Shown here: positions 1 through 8,100 of the stretch, one piece after another
How positions within the stretch are numbered: the first letter of the stretch is position 1
How the letters are laid out: each line of letters begins with the position of its first letter
DNA from: Candidatus Thalassarchaeaceae archaeon
GTDB taxonomy: Archaea > Thermoplasmatota > Poseidoniia > Poseidoniales > Thalassarchaeaceae
Assembly: GCA_030747475.1 (NCBI GenBank)
Contig: JASLKO010000079.1
Coordinates: 1-10,813, forward strand
Direction of reading: 5' to 3'
Length of the DNA stretch: 10,813 bases
Program-made: the position numbers and the translations under genes
The notes under the pieces: generated by a model
What the model was told of the DNA's origin: nothing
The model's input: the letters and a program-made list of their open reading frames with translations, nothing else
Databases searched by the model: none

Positions 1-348
1 CCTAGGGTCTTTTGCCAACGCTGAACGTGTGCGAAAGACGTCGACAAGCATCATTGCATGTGTCACAGAGAGTTGATCGTCTACTGTTGAATCAATTTCC
101 CTTGACGTGAATGAATTGACCTTGCAAACTGCGAGCCCGGCATCGAGCCAACCATTGATGTGGTCTTGATGATGATCCGCCCAACCTTTGCTGCCGTGAA
201 GGGCAACCACGCATCCAAACGGCCCTTCGCCTTGCGGAAGAATCAACTCATTCTCAATCATAGTTTCAGGGCATTTATCCAGACCGGTCAGGATATGATG
301 GATTTCAAAAGGACTGGCAGATGTACACCTTAACGTCTCACGAATCAT
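1..348 (-). CDS. Dienelactone hydrolase-family alpha/beta hydrolase (partial, N-terminal 116 residues)
   Basis: The frame stays open from an ATG at 348 to the left edge of the window, so the gene is cut and its C-terminal part is missing. Read directly, residues 36-53 hold the pattern LPQGEGPFGCVVALHGSK, the first core strand and HG oxyanion turn of alpha/beta hydrolases. Residues 69-116 (DAGLAVCKVNSF, then a D-Q-x-x-V-T-x-A-M-M helix and LAKDPR) match the usual layout of dienelactone hydrolase-like proteins. The nucleophile, Asp and His of the triad would lie beyond the edge, so activity cannot be judged and the substrate is unknown. The start is well supported: a GGAG site (357-360) lies 8 bases upstream, and the ATG follows the stop of the upstream membrane-protein gene by 4 bases, which suggests one operon and translational coupling. 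Confidence 0.8.
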   Translation of the reverse strand, partial: MIRETLRCTSASPFEIHHILTGLDKCPETMIENELILPQGEGPFGCVVALHGSKGWADHHQDHINGWLDAGLAVCKVNSFTSREIDSTVDDQLSVTHAMMLVDVFRTRSALAKDPR

Positions 349-352
349 TTTT

Positions 353-754
353 TCAGCTCCAAAATGCAGAGTCTTCCCATGGAAGTCCGACTGCAATTCC
401 TGCCAATTCTAAGATGACATAATTCCAAATCAAATAGATAGCATAACTGCTGAAAAGAACCAATATTGCAGTATTGATGATTCTCTTTCTCTCACGCTTG
501 GCCTGATCTAGGGTACATATCCCTTGATTGGTAAAATGTCGATACAGTCCAAATCCAAGAAACATAATTGTCAACACATACAGAATCCAGCGTGCCGGTC
601 CAAAGTACAAATCATTGGAAAGTGCATCTCCTGCACTCACAGTCATCAATCCTAGGCCGACCAAAAGGACACTGGGGAAACAACACATACTGGCCAAAAC
701 CGCCGAACTGAGGATCCACCTCCACATGGACCGCGCCTCTTGCTCAACACTCAT
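353..754 (-). CDS. MerT-like three-helix membrane protein
   Basis: A 133-residue protein with three predicted transmembrane helices at about 14-38, 54-74 and 94-117. The first helix carries a vicinal cysteine pair, C24-C25, followed by F-P. The loop between helices 2 and 3 has one more cysteine (C80, in GICTLD) and a basic stretch (K86-R91). In mercuric transporter MerT a Cys pair sits at the same place in helix 1, and the cytoplasmic loop carries two further cysteines, so the topology and first pair match while the loop pair is reduced to one. A role in moving a soft metal or thiol compound is inference. No merR, merP or merA is visible. The start overlaps the stop of the glycosyltransferase gene as ATGA (751-754), and the hydrolase gene follows 4 bases after its stop. 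M10 is an alternative start. Confidence 0.75.
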   Translation of the reverse strand: MSVEQEARSMWRWILSSAVLASMCCFPSVLLVGLGLMTVSAGDALSNDLYFGPARWILYVLTIMFLGFGLYRHFTNQGICTLDQAKRERKRIINTAILVLFSSYAIYLIWNYVILELAGIAVGLPWEDSAFWS

Positions 755-1695
755 GTTGTTACGCGCCCCCTTCTCCGTTTTGATTCCTTGTCATCAAGCC
801 CAGCCAATAGCATGAAAGCAAGGGGCGGTAATATTAGCAGAGCGGGCATTTTCAACGCCACGATGAGTCCTAGCCAACCCCCAAACCACAGGGTGTTTGC
901 CAATATCTTAGTCGCAGGGTGAGTGTTTTTTCCGAGGATATACCAATCCACTCCGCGTCGCCAAATGCCTTTCCACAACATCCAACTCACACTGGAAAAA
1001 AACCTGGAAATCCGTATGCCTGATACTTCGTCTGCATAGACGGATTTGACTGGAACTTCTTGGACTCTAAATCCTCTTCTTCCGGCTTCCATCAGCCACC
1101 AATTTGGATACCCATACCCCTTCCATGTTGCATTCCAATCCCATTTTTCAATCATTTCTCCGGATGTTGCAGTGTACCCACATTGAGAATCACGAATCCG
1201 AATTCCTGATGCCAGTGATGTTAATCTCGACAGCCACCAAGTCCCCATCTTTCGAATCAATGGCATGCCTTTTGGCCCTTCGGGGTGTAACCATCGATTG
1301 CCTTTGACATGATCCGAACGGCGTGAAATGATGGGCTCAACAACCGCCGGTAAATCTCCTGCGTCCATTTGCCCATCACCCGCCATTACAACAACAGCGA
1401 TGTCAGTTCCAAAACGAGTAAGTGCCAACTGACTCCCAGTTTGGATTGCACCACCAACACCCAAACCAATTGTTGAAACCACCTCGCCGCGATCAGCAAG
1501 TACATCTTTGGCCAATGACGCTGTATGATCTGTCGACCCATCATCGATGACAATTATCCAATCTACACTCTTTGGTATCGATTTAATACTCTTCGAGATT
1601 AATTTCGATTCGTTGCGAGCCGGCATCACGACAACGACGCGCATGGACACTGCCCTAGCCAACCGGTCCTTCAAGGCACGCTTTGACCGAATCAT
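751..1695 (-). CDS. GT2 family glycosyltransferase, dolichyl-phosphate-mannose-synthase-like
   Basis: Up to 314 residues with a GT-A domain followed by a hydrophobic C-terminal segment. Visible motifs are VVVVMPARNE (20-29), the strand-end IDDGSTD (50-56), which binds the nucleotide, and AGDGQMD (105-111) in the metal-binding DxD region. The acceptor-side signature DSQCGY and a GYGYPN-EVPV-VY block lie further on, all typical of DPM1/GT2 enzymes that transfer a sugar from a nucleotide sugar to a polyprenyl phosphate or similar lipid. Residues 263-300 are strongly hydrophobic, probably one or two membrane helices, and the tail is basic. The start is uncertain: M1 (1695) gives a basic 17-residue extension, while M18 (1644) puts the family's usual MRVVVVMPARNE at the N-terminus. 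Neither has a clear ribosome-binding site. It heads the minus-strand cluster with the MerT-like and hydrolase genes and is divergent from the GT-A-like gene at 1725. Donor and acceptor are unknown. Confidence 0.9.
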   Translation of the reverse strand: MIRSKRALKDRLARAVSMRVVVVMPARNESKLISKSIKSIPKSVDWIIVIDDGSTDHTASLAKDVLADRGEVVSTIGLGVGGAIQTGSQLALTRFGTDIAVVVMAGDGQMDAGDLPAVVEPIISRRSDHVKGNRWLHPEGPKGMPLIRKMGTWWLSRLTSLASGIRIRDSQCGYTATSGEMIEKWDWNATWKGYGYPNWWLMEAGRRGFRVQEVPVKSVYADEVSGIRISRFFSSVSWMLWKGIWRRGVDWYILGKNTHPATKILANTLWFGGWLGLIVALKMPALLILPPLAFMLLAGLDDKESKRRRGRVTT

Positions 1696-1724
1696 TCATC
1701 GGTACTCGGTGAAAAGCAAGTTCG

Positions 1725-2561
1725 ATGAGGATTGTTTTGGTTGTGCGCAGCCAAGCCTTGCGTATCGCATCCGCAGTTGTTCGTGCCAAAGATTTCGCTG
1801 ACCGAGTCGCAGTTCTCAATCTTGAGTTGGATGAAGAAACAAGTGAATTGGCCACTCAAGCAGGCGCTGAAATTATCGATTTAGATGGGTCGACAAGCGC
1901 CCCCTCTATCGCCAATGCATTGGTTAATTCAGTCCTAGAGCTTGAACGCACAGTCATCATTTCCCTTGACTCTGATTGGAAATTATCAGACATGGCCAAA
2001 ACTGTGGGTCTTTCACAACAAGGGCATGATGTATTCATCGCATTCAAACATCGTACCAAAAACCGTCGAGTCGACGATGATTCCAATGACCCGATTGAGT
2101 CTGATACCTATGTTTACGAAAATGCTGACATTCAATTTGCAAATTGTTCACAAGCCGGACTTGTCGCAATCGCAGGTCAAAAACAATCTGACTCCCCTGC
2201 CGATTTACCCGCAAAAATCGATGTAAGAGTCGTTGAATTGGAGTTGCCAGAAGGCCCTCCGAGACGCGAATCGTTGGCGAGTGCAAGTCGATTTGCGCAA
2301 TTCTTCTATTGGATGTTAGAGAGCAAACATCCCCTGATTTTGTTTGGCGTCCCTGGAATCGCATTTTTCTGGGTGGGTTTTGAAATGGCCAATGAATTGA
2401 TCAATTTCCAAGGTCCACATGACAGTGTTTCTCTTGGGGTTGCTTTGGCGGCGTTTGCCGCCACTTTGGTCGGCGTATTTTCTCTCACTACAAGTTTAAT
2501 CTTGTATGTCCTTGGAAAGCAAGTCAATCGAATGCCAAATCGCGCTTTGGCTAAGGAATGA
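1725..2561 (+). CDS. Degenerate GT-A-like membrane protein
   Basis: A 278-residue protein. By eye its N-terminal half follows the divergent neighbouring glycosyltransferase: MRIVLVVRSQALR aligns with MRVVVVMPARNES, RVAVLNLELDEETSELA with the IDDGSTD strand and helix, and TVIISLDSDWKLSDM (76-90) with the DxD strand. D82-S-D84 is kept, but the PARNE and DDGSTD signatures are gone. The C-terminal part (about 182-278) has two membrane helices at about 203-222 and 237-262, including HPLILFGVPG, which resembles the C-terminal membrane region of many polyprenyl-phosphate GT2 proteins. The inference is a former glycosyltransferase that either acts on something else or serves as a non-catalytic partner. 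A GGTGA site lies 12 bases before the ATG, a loose but possible ribosome-binding site. The gene converges on and overlaps the small membrane-protein gene by 11 bases. Confidence 0.8.
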   Translation: MRIVLVVRSQALRIASAVVRAKDFADRVAVLNLELDEETSELATQAGAEIIDLDGSTSAPSIANALVNSVLELERTVIISLDSDWKLSDMAKTVGLSQQGHDVFIAFKHRTKNRRVDDDSNDPIESDTYVYENADIQFANCSQAGLVAIAGQKQSDSPADLPAKIDVRVVELELPEGPPRRESLASASRFAQFFYWMLESKHPLILFGVPGIAFFWVGFEMANELINFQGPHDSVSLGVALAAFAATLVGVFSLTTSLILYVLGKQVNRMPNRALAKE

Positions 2562-2796
2562 GCAACCAAAACCCAATCATGATTACAGCGAGTATGAGGA
2601 TAAATCCTGATTCGGCCCATTTCCAACGATTGGACCATTCTTCGGCATCTCTTTCCTTATTTCTTTTCCAGATGGCATATTCGTCTTCGGACAAATCACG
2701 TTCCATCCTGATCCATTCAGAAGACACCTTCCAGCGTTGCCAAACAAGCAATATCAGCATCAGGATAAAGGCTGAAATGGCGATGGTAACCCACAT
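2551..2796 (-). CDS. Small two-helix membrane protein
   Basis: An 81-residue protein of unknown function with a hydrophobic helix at each end (about 3-19 and 63-80) and a central charged segment rich in E, R, K and W (about 20-62), so it is probably a hairpin with the charged loop on one side. A strong GAGGTGA site (2801-2807) sits 4 bases before the ATG and overlaps the stop codon of asnS. This argues that the gene is real and probably translated together with asnS. Its 3' end overlaps the convergent GT-A-like gene by 11 bases. A competing open frame on the plus strand here lacks such signals. No family is recognised. Confidence 0.7.
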   Translation of the reverse strand: MWVTIAISAFILMLILLVWQRWKVSSEWIRMERDLSEDEYAIWKRNKERDAEEWSNRWKWAESGFILILAVIMIGFWLLIP

Positions 2797-2800
2797 TGGT

Positions 2801-2807
2801 TCACCTC
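2801..2807 (-). promoter_or_regulatory. Shine-Dalgarno site overlapping the asnS stop codon
   Basis: GAGGTGA on the minus strand, 4 bases before the ATG of the 81-residue membrane protein. It includes part of the asnS TGA (2806-2808), so ribosomes ending asnS would be placed at the next start. Confidence 0.7.
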
Positions 2808-4137
2808 ACGGTGTTACTCGACGACTATCACGTGGGAATGGGATGACTTCCCGAATATGATCTGCACCCGAAAGCCAACTGCACACCCGATCTACACCAA
2901 GGCCGAACCCGCCGTGTGGCACGCCACCATATTTGCGTACATCAATGTAAAATTCATATGGTTCACGTGGTGTACCCTCTTCATCAATTCGCTCCAAAAT
3001 CTCTTTTTCAGACCAAGTTCTTTCACCGCCACCAATGATTTCTCCATATCCTTCGGGTGCCAGTAAATCGTGGCACAACACGTACTTCGGGTCATCTGGG
3101 TCAGGACGGTGATAGAATGGTTTCGCGACACGCGGGTAGTGGGTAAGGAAGTGAGGTACATCGAAATCTTGTGTGAGGACTTTTTCCTTTGAATAATCTA
3201 AATCTTGACCCCACTCGATTTCAACACCCATGCCTTGTAGAGTTTCAACGGCCTCATCATAACGGATTCTTGGGTATGGGTTGTCAGCATATCTGGCCAC
3301 CAGGTCAAGATCACGTCCAAGAGCAGCAAGTTCATCCGAGCGCTCATCCAATAGTGTTCGAGCGATGTGCCGAACAACCCCTTCTCCATGGATCATTACA
3401 TCCTCATTTCCGGCCCATGCGATTTCCATTTCAGCGTGCCAAAATTCGGTTAGATGTCTCCTGGTGCGGCTTTTTTCAGCCCTGAATGATGGTGCGATTG
3501 TGTACAATCTTTCAAGCGCAGGCATGGCCGCTTCGGCATAGAGTTGCCAGGATTGTGTCAAGTATGCTTTGCGGCCGAAATATGGGACTTCGAACAATGT
3601 CGAACCACCTTCGACGGCACCCGCCACAAAGTTTGGCGCCTGATATTCGATGAAGTCACGATTACGGAAGTAACCATGGATGGCGCCAAACACTGATGAA
3701 CGAATCTTTAGCATCTGCGTCATCCTTGATGTGCGCAGGTAGAGATGCCGATTGTCGAGTAAGAATTCGGTTTCTCCTCCATCGGCATTGGCCATTGCAC
3801 TCTCGGTAATTGGAAATGGATTTTCTGGGTTGACCGGTCCGACAATTGTGGCAGAATCAACCACCAATTCATGGCCTCCTTCGCTCCGTTCATCAACATT
3901 GACCGTACCAGTAATGATGACACTGGTTTCGATGAGTGCACCTTTCAGTGCTTCGAATGTATCGTCACCGATATCTTCACGCTTGGCAACACACTGTATT
4001 CGACCAGTACTGTCTCGCAATACAATAAAGCGAATTTTGTTCGAACCCCTTGTACGATTAATCCACCCTTTGAGCTCAATTTTCTCACCATCGTGGTGAC
4101 CTGATTGAACATCGCCGATGAAGATGTCCTTTTGCAT
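2806..4137 (-). CDS. asnS: Asparaginyl-tRNA synthetase (archaeal type)
   Basis: A class IIb aminoacyl-tRNA synthetase of 443 residues that charges tRNA-Asn with asparagine using ATP in the cytoplasm. An N-terminal OB-fold anticodon-binding domain covers about 18-105. The catalytic domain shows motif 1 around DFIEYQAPNF (161-170), the substrate-pocket segment QSWQLY (195-200), motif 2 starting FRAE and running through RHLTEFWHAEME (218-238), and motif 3 with GLGVDR (412-417), ending in the family-typical IPFPR. The EFWHAEMEI form and the C-terminus favour AsnRS over the closely related archaeal AspRS, though the two are hard to separate by eye. The start at 4137 is chosen because GGAGG (4145-4149) lies 7 bases upstream; the frame is open 14 codons further to 4179, but that extension has no site. 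tRNA-Lys and rpiA lie upstream on the same strand. Confidence 0.9.
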   Translation of the reverse strand: MQKDIFIGDVQSGHHDGEKIELKGWINRTRGSNKIRFIVLRDSTGRIQCVAKREDIGDDTFEALKGALIETSVIITGTVNVDERSEGGHELVVDSATIVGPVNPENPFPITESAMANADGGETEFLLDNRHLYLRTSRMTQMLKIRSSVFGAIHGYFRNRDFIEYQAPNFVAGAVEGGSTLFEVPYFGRKAYLTQSWQLYAEAAMPALERLYTIAPSFRAEKSRTRRHLTEFWHAEMEIAWAGNEDVMIHGEGVVRHIARTLLDERSDELAALGRDLDLVARYADNPYPRIRYDEAVETLQGMGVEIEWGQDLDYSKEKVLTQDFDVPHFLTHYPRVAKPFYHRPDPDDPKYVLCHDLLAPEGYGEIIGGGERTWSEKEILERIDEEGTPREPYEFYIDVRKYGGVPHGGFGLGVDRVCSWLSGADHIREVIPFPRDSRRVTP

Positions 4138-4144
4138 GGTGTAG

Positions 4145-4149
4145 CCTCC
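4145..4149 (-). promoter_or_regulatory. Shine-Dalgarno site deciding the asnS start
   Basis: GGAGG on the minus strand, 7 bases upstream of the ATG at 4137. It favours that start over the in-frame ATGs at 4164 and 4179. Confidence 0.75.
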
Positions 4150-4230
4150 AAAGGGGTCGAGCATGGCACAGCATTTCAATGCCTCCGCTCTCCAAGGTGA
4201 AAATTTGCAATGGTATCAATCAGATTTTAG

Positions 4231-4304
4231 CGGGCGCTAGGGGGTTCGAACCCCTGGCCTACGGGTTAAGAGCCCGTCGCTCTACCTAGCTAAGCTAAGC
4301 GCCC
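4231..4304 (-). tRNA. tRNA-Lys (anticodon CUU)
   Basis: A full cloverleaf of 74 bases can be folded on the minus strand. The acceptor stem GGGCGCT pairs perfectly with AGCGCCC and is followed by discriminator G. The D stem is GCTT/GAGC, and the anticodon stem ACGGG/CCCGT closes the loop CTCTTAA, placing CTT at 34-36 (plus-strand 4268-4270), which reads the lysine codon AAG. The variable loop is AGGCC, and the T stem AGGGG/CCCCT closes a TTCGAAC loop. No CCA is encoded and no intron is present. It lies between rpiA (50 bases upstream) and asnS (93 bases downstream) on the same strand, so it may be cut from a shared transcript; no clear promoter of its own was seen. Confidence 0.95.
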
Positions 4305-4354
4305 AACCCGTCCACTGGACATCCCTCTATGAGGATAGCGCTTGGCGGTTGTGT

Positions 4355-5062
4355 TTAGAGGCGAGCCGTTGGTTTTCGAATGAGTTCGCAACCACCTGGT
4401 GCAGCGAGCACAACAACATCAGCCGTATCTGTAAATAATCCCACTTCAACCACCCCTGAAATCGAACGCAGATCCGCTTCTAGTTGAACGGGATCAGCAA
4501 TGTTTGGCCCGAAATGAGCATCTAGGATTGGGTTTCCGTTGTCAGTTACATAATCTGGGCCACGGCGCACAACCTCTCCTTCGCAAATTGCTTCAATTCG
4601 GCGCTGTGTTTGTTCCCACCCGTAGGGATTGACTTCAATGGGCAACGGAAATGCACCTAAGATCTCAACTTTTTTGCTTGCATCGGCGACCACAATCATT
4701 CCACCACTAGATTCGGCGACAATTTTTTCTCGCAGCAATGCCCCTCCTCCACCCTTGATCAAGTGAAGGTCTGAATCAAATTCATCAGCACCATCAATGA
4801 CCAAGTCGAGATATTGGCAATTTGACCAATCTACCATTTCAATACCTTGTTCTATAGACAACTTCTCAGTGGCTTCTGATGTTGGAATACCCACCACATC
4901 CAAGCCTTCTTCACGTATCCTTCGACCCAATTCGAGAATGGTATATTTGACGGTTGATCCAGTCCCAATCCCAATTTTCATTCCATTCTCGACAAATGCA
5001 CAAGCGGCAATTCCTGCCTCGGCTTTCATGGCCTCTTTTTCTTCCGAAGTGAATTGTCCCAT
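4355..5062 (-). CDS. rpiA: Ribose-5-phosphate isomerase A
   Basis: A 235-residue cytoplasmic enzyme that interconverts ribose 5-phosphate and ribulose 5-phosphate in the non-oxidative pentose phosphate pathway. The phosphate-binding loop GIGTGSTVKY is at 31-40, DGADEFD at 90-96 and KGGGGALLREK at 103-113. D90, D93, K103, E112 and K130 have the same spacing as the catalytic and binding residues D81, D84, K94, E103 and K121 of E. coli RpiA, so the enzyme should be active. Length is normal for the family. M1 lacks a good Shine-Dalgarno site; M12 is an alternative start. A possible TATA-like GATATG lies about 28 bases before M1, which would suit a leaderless transcript. It is divergent from the giant surface-protein gene. 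Confidence 0.96.
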   Translation of the reverse strand: MGQFTSEEKEAMKAEAGIAACAFVENGMKIGIGTGSTVKYTILELGRRIREEGLDVVGIPTSEATEKLSIEQGIEMVDWSNCQYLDLVIDGADEFDSDLHLIKGGGGALLREKIVAESSGGMIVVADASKKVEILGAFPLPIEVNPYGWEQTQRRIEAICEGEVVRRGPDYVTDNGNPILDAHFGPNIADPVQLEADLRSISGVVEVGLFTDTADVVVLAAPGGCELIRKPTARL

Positions 5063-5087
5063 TGACTGGGGCTCAACCGATACAGGG

Positions 5088-5099
5088 CATATCCTTTCG
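5088..5099 (-). promoter_or_regulatory. Possible BRE/TATA element for rpiA
   Basis: On the minus strand this reads CGAAAGGATATG. The GATATG part is centred about 28 bases upstream of the rpiA ATG, where an archaeal TATA box would lie if transcription started at or next to the start codon. The match to a TATA consensus is weak, and it was found by distance rather than by strong sequence. Confidence 0.3.
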
Positions 5100-5119
5100 C
5101 ACAGTGTCCAATTGAATTT

Positions 5120-5134
5120 CGCCCCATAGGGGCG
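5120..5134. repeat. Perfect inverted repeat in the rpiA / surface-protein divergent region
   Basis: The sequence is CGCCCC-ATA-GGGGCG: 6-bp GC-rich arms around a 3-base spacer. It lies 38 bases before the surface-protein ATG and 57 bases before the rpiA ATG, just upstream of the possible promoter of the former. It could be an operator for a dimeric regulator of one or both genes, or an RNA hairpin. The sequence alone does not decide which. Confidence 0.5.
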
Positions 5135-5141
5135 GCGATGG

Positions 5142-5150
5142 ATTCAAACA
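5142..5150 (+). promoter_or_regulatory. Possible TATA-like element for the giant surface-protein gene
   Basis: ATTCAAACA, centred about 27 bases before the ATG at 5173. A near-identical ATTCAAAAC lies at the matching distance before the RNase P RNA. The ATG has no Shine-Dalgarno site, which fits a leaderless transcript. This is a weak call based on position and shared sequence. Confidence 0.3.
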
Positions 5151-5172
5151 CTTCCAGTATTGTCGAAGCGGC

Positions 5173-8100
5173 ATGCGTCGCCAGCGTATGCCATGGGCTC
5201 TGCCTGTTTTGCTAACTTGGCTGATGTTAGGGATGAGCCTTTCAATGTGCATTCCTGCTCCTGAAACGGCGTTTTTGGGCGAGGGTGAACAACGTAATGT
5301 AGGCCTCAATCAGGCCACAACTTTGGAAATTCAAACTGCAAATGATAGTTCTTCTGCACTACAAGCTGAAATCCCCACAGGTCATACTGTTGAATCGATT
5401 GATCTGACCCTTTCTCCAGATGCTTTGGCCTATAACGATGGATTCACCTGGTCTGGGGAATCTGATTGGAATGCATCGGGCGCAGTGCTCGATCGCGTAA
5501 ATGTCAACATTTCCGAGGGCATACAGTTGCTCCCCCAAGAATGGGTTTGGGACTTTGAGAATTCTAACCATGGTTGGACTCTACAGAGTTCGGGTGGTTG
5601 GGCATGGGGTTATGACTCAACACTTGGACAAAATGGTGGTGTTCATGGTGGTGCCAAGGCCATTTACACGTACAATGGAAATTATCCAAATTACATGTCT
5701 GGCACACATTGGGCAACAAGTCCTGTCATCGACTGTTCAGGCTGCAGTGGCACTTGGAATTTACAATTCTGGAAGCGATTGGGTGTTGAATACCACTACT
5801 ACGATCATGCCTATATCCAAGTTAAGAATCCACAGGGAAGTTGGGTTCAAATTTACTCTAGCACAGGGACAATCAATGATGGGTCCTTCCAACAAGTCAC
5901 ATACAATATTGCAAATTATGTTCAAAACAACCCGGCTTTCCAAGTCCGCTTTGGATTGGGTTCCACCGATGGTTCAGTGACCTACACCGGCTGGAATGTT
6001 GATGATGTATCCATTTCACCTGCTGGTGGCGGTGGTGGTGGTGAGGAAGCCAATTGGACAAGTGCTCGTTTTGGTCCAGGCATCACCGGGGCACGCGGGA
6101 TGGATGGCAATCGTTACGGAATCACATCGATTGATGCCACGATTCCAACAGGTTCTAATTTGAAATTGTCCGTACTTGATGGCGTCTCAAAAACCCCCAT
6201 TCCAGGTTATTCTAATCTAGATCCGACTTGGATTGATTTGGGTGGTATTGATCCAGAAAAGCACCCAAGTCTCCGTCTAAAATTGTACTTTGATGCCAGA
6301 GGGGGCGCCTTGTCACCCATTGTGCATGAGATTCACATGAATCATCGCTATGGGACATCCTTTGCATTGAACCCCGCATTGGTCGGTTGGTCACTGAACG
6401 CCATGAATTGGAACAATGGACAAATTAGTGGTTCGAATGGAGGGACCGCAACCTCACCGATTTTTACTTCGCACAGGCCGATAACACAGATGCAATTTTC
6501 ATCGACTTCCTCGGGTTCATACAGTCTTGAAGCCTCAGTCGATGGTGGGGCTTGGCAGAGTGTTCAGACAACTGGAATCACGGCATTTTCAGACTACGGA
6601 AGTACGCTTCAAATTCGGATTACATGCAGTGGCTCTTGCAGCCTGACCGATTTGACGCTCGAAATGCTTGGTGGCCATTTGCCAACCGACCCTAATTTTG
6701 ACATTGGACTAGACGGTTGGTCTGAATGGGGAGTTGAACACCCGCATGTTTCAACATGGGGTTGGCAAGATCGTTTCACAAATGGTGATTTGTCAGCTGA
6801 CATGACATGGTCTGCACCCGGCCTCAAACAAATCGCGGTTCTCCTTCCCAAGAGCGGATTGGAATCATTCTCTGTCGATCTCGCACCATTCACAACTTGT
6901 GATGATGTCGACGTTTCCCTAAGCGTGGGGGCGACGACAGTTTCCACCAAGAATATTGCATTCTCAACACATTCCGAAACATTTTCTCTGAATGCCGCAG
7001 GCCTCCAAAATTTGAACACAGAATTGTCCAATGCCGGTACATTCTGGGGTGTGGGTACTGATGTTGAATATGCGTTGGTGACCATTGGCATCCAAGGCAA
7101 TACGGGTTCACTTCGAGTCGGCGGTTTATCTGCCATATATCGACCGACAGTTGACCTATCCTTTGCGGTTGATTCTGCATTTGTGATGTCGATGAATCAA
7201 GCTCTGCCTGGGGCCCAAACAATTTCTCAACATCGCCTAGTGCCTCTTTCAGTACAGTCCAGTACACCGGGGGCCTTTGTTGGGACAATTACCGATTTGA
7301 TCACCTCGCAAAATGTACTATTGGATGACGCCATGCTGTCGAACTTCACTGCATGGTATCCAGTCACACCCTCATGGCAATGGATGGAACTGGGGCTGAA
7401 TTATTCCTGGGCTACCGGCACCCCTGACCACTTAACGGTCAGCGTCGAGACGGATGGAGCACGTGCATTCTATGAGTTCCCAGTCGATGGTTCAGCCTTC
7501 TCTATGACGAGAATTGACGGTGCCTCTGCGTCTCCACTTCTCTTCAAAGACGCCAACGGAGGTGCGACGTTCAATCAAGGTCCAAACACCCTCACTGTGA
7601 ATTTGCCATTCCAGACTGACGCGAGTTTGGAAGATGCGGATCAATTCAAGATTAGCGCATCACTATACATGACGAATGGTGCACCTTCACCTTCACACAT
7701 CGAAATCTCAGGTCTTTCGAGTCAAGGTGTTGAAAATGATGTCCAAATCATTGGTTGGGATGTATTCAATGAACTTGGCATCGCCATCCCTGAGTCGATG
7801 TCATACCTGCGATCTAACAGTCCGATTTCGGTTGAGGTCAACCTTGGATTTGAAAATTTGATTCAAGATTCGACAAAGAATCCTCGAAGCGGTGATGTTC
7901 GGGTACATCTATTGGAAAATGGTGTTGAAATGATGAACACGACCACCGTCGATGAAGGCATCGCACGATTCGATTTCAGCACACAATCAGGGACTGGAAA
8001 TGCGACCTATTCAATTGAAGTTGAACCTCTAGCAGGTCAAAATTTTGTGGAGTCATTGTCAATGAATCGGACCTTCACGGTCGATTCACTCAATCCACAG

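Noticed and set aside
2558..2860. 100-residue open frame on the plus strand
   Set aside because: It is antisense to the small membrane-protein gene and the asnS 3' end. The minus-strand frame has a strong ribosome-binding site and a clear two-helix product; this one does not.
2806..4137. Aspartyl-tRNA synthetase instead of asparaginyl
   Set aside because: The motif 2 form EFWHAEMEI and the QSWQLY pocket fit AsnRS better. The alternative is not fully excluded without an alignment.
4138..4179. N-terminal extension of asnS to the ATG at 4179
   Set aside because: The extension has no ribosome-binding site, while GGAGG sits at the right distance from the ATG at 4137.
4310..4320. Short palindrome GTCCA-C-TGGAC just upstream of tRNA-Lys
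   Set aside because: Five-base arms around a single base cannot form a stable hairpin, and such repeats arise often by chance.
5242..5252. Possible lipobox (LSMC, residues 23-26) in the giant protein signal peptide
   Set aside because: The residue before the cysteine is Met, not Gly, Ala or Ser, and the protein already has a C-terminal membrane anchor.
5501..5980. 159-residue open frame on the plus strand
   Set aside because: It lies wholly inside the giant surface-protein gene in another frame, in a stretch where the main frame gives a coherent jelly-roll domain. Its own translation has no recognisable domain.
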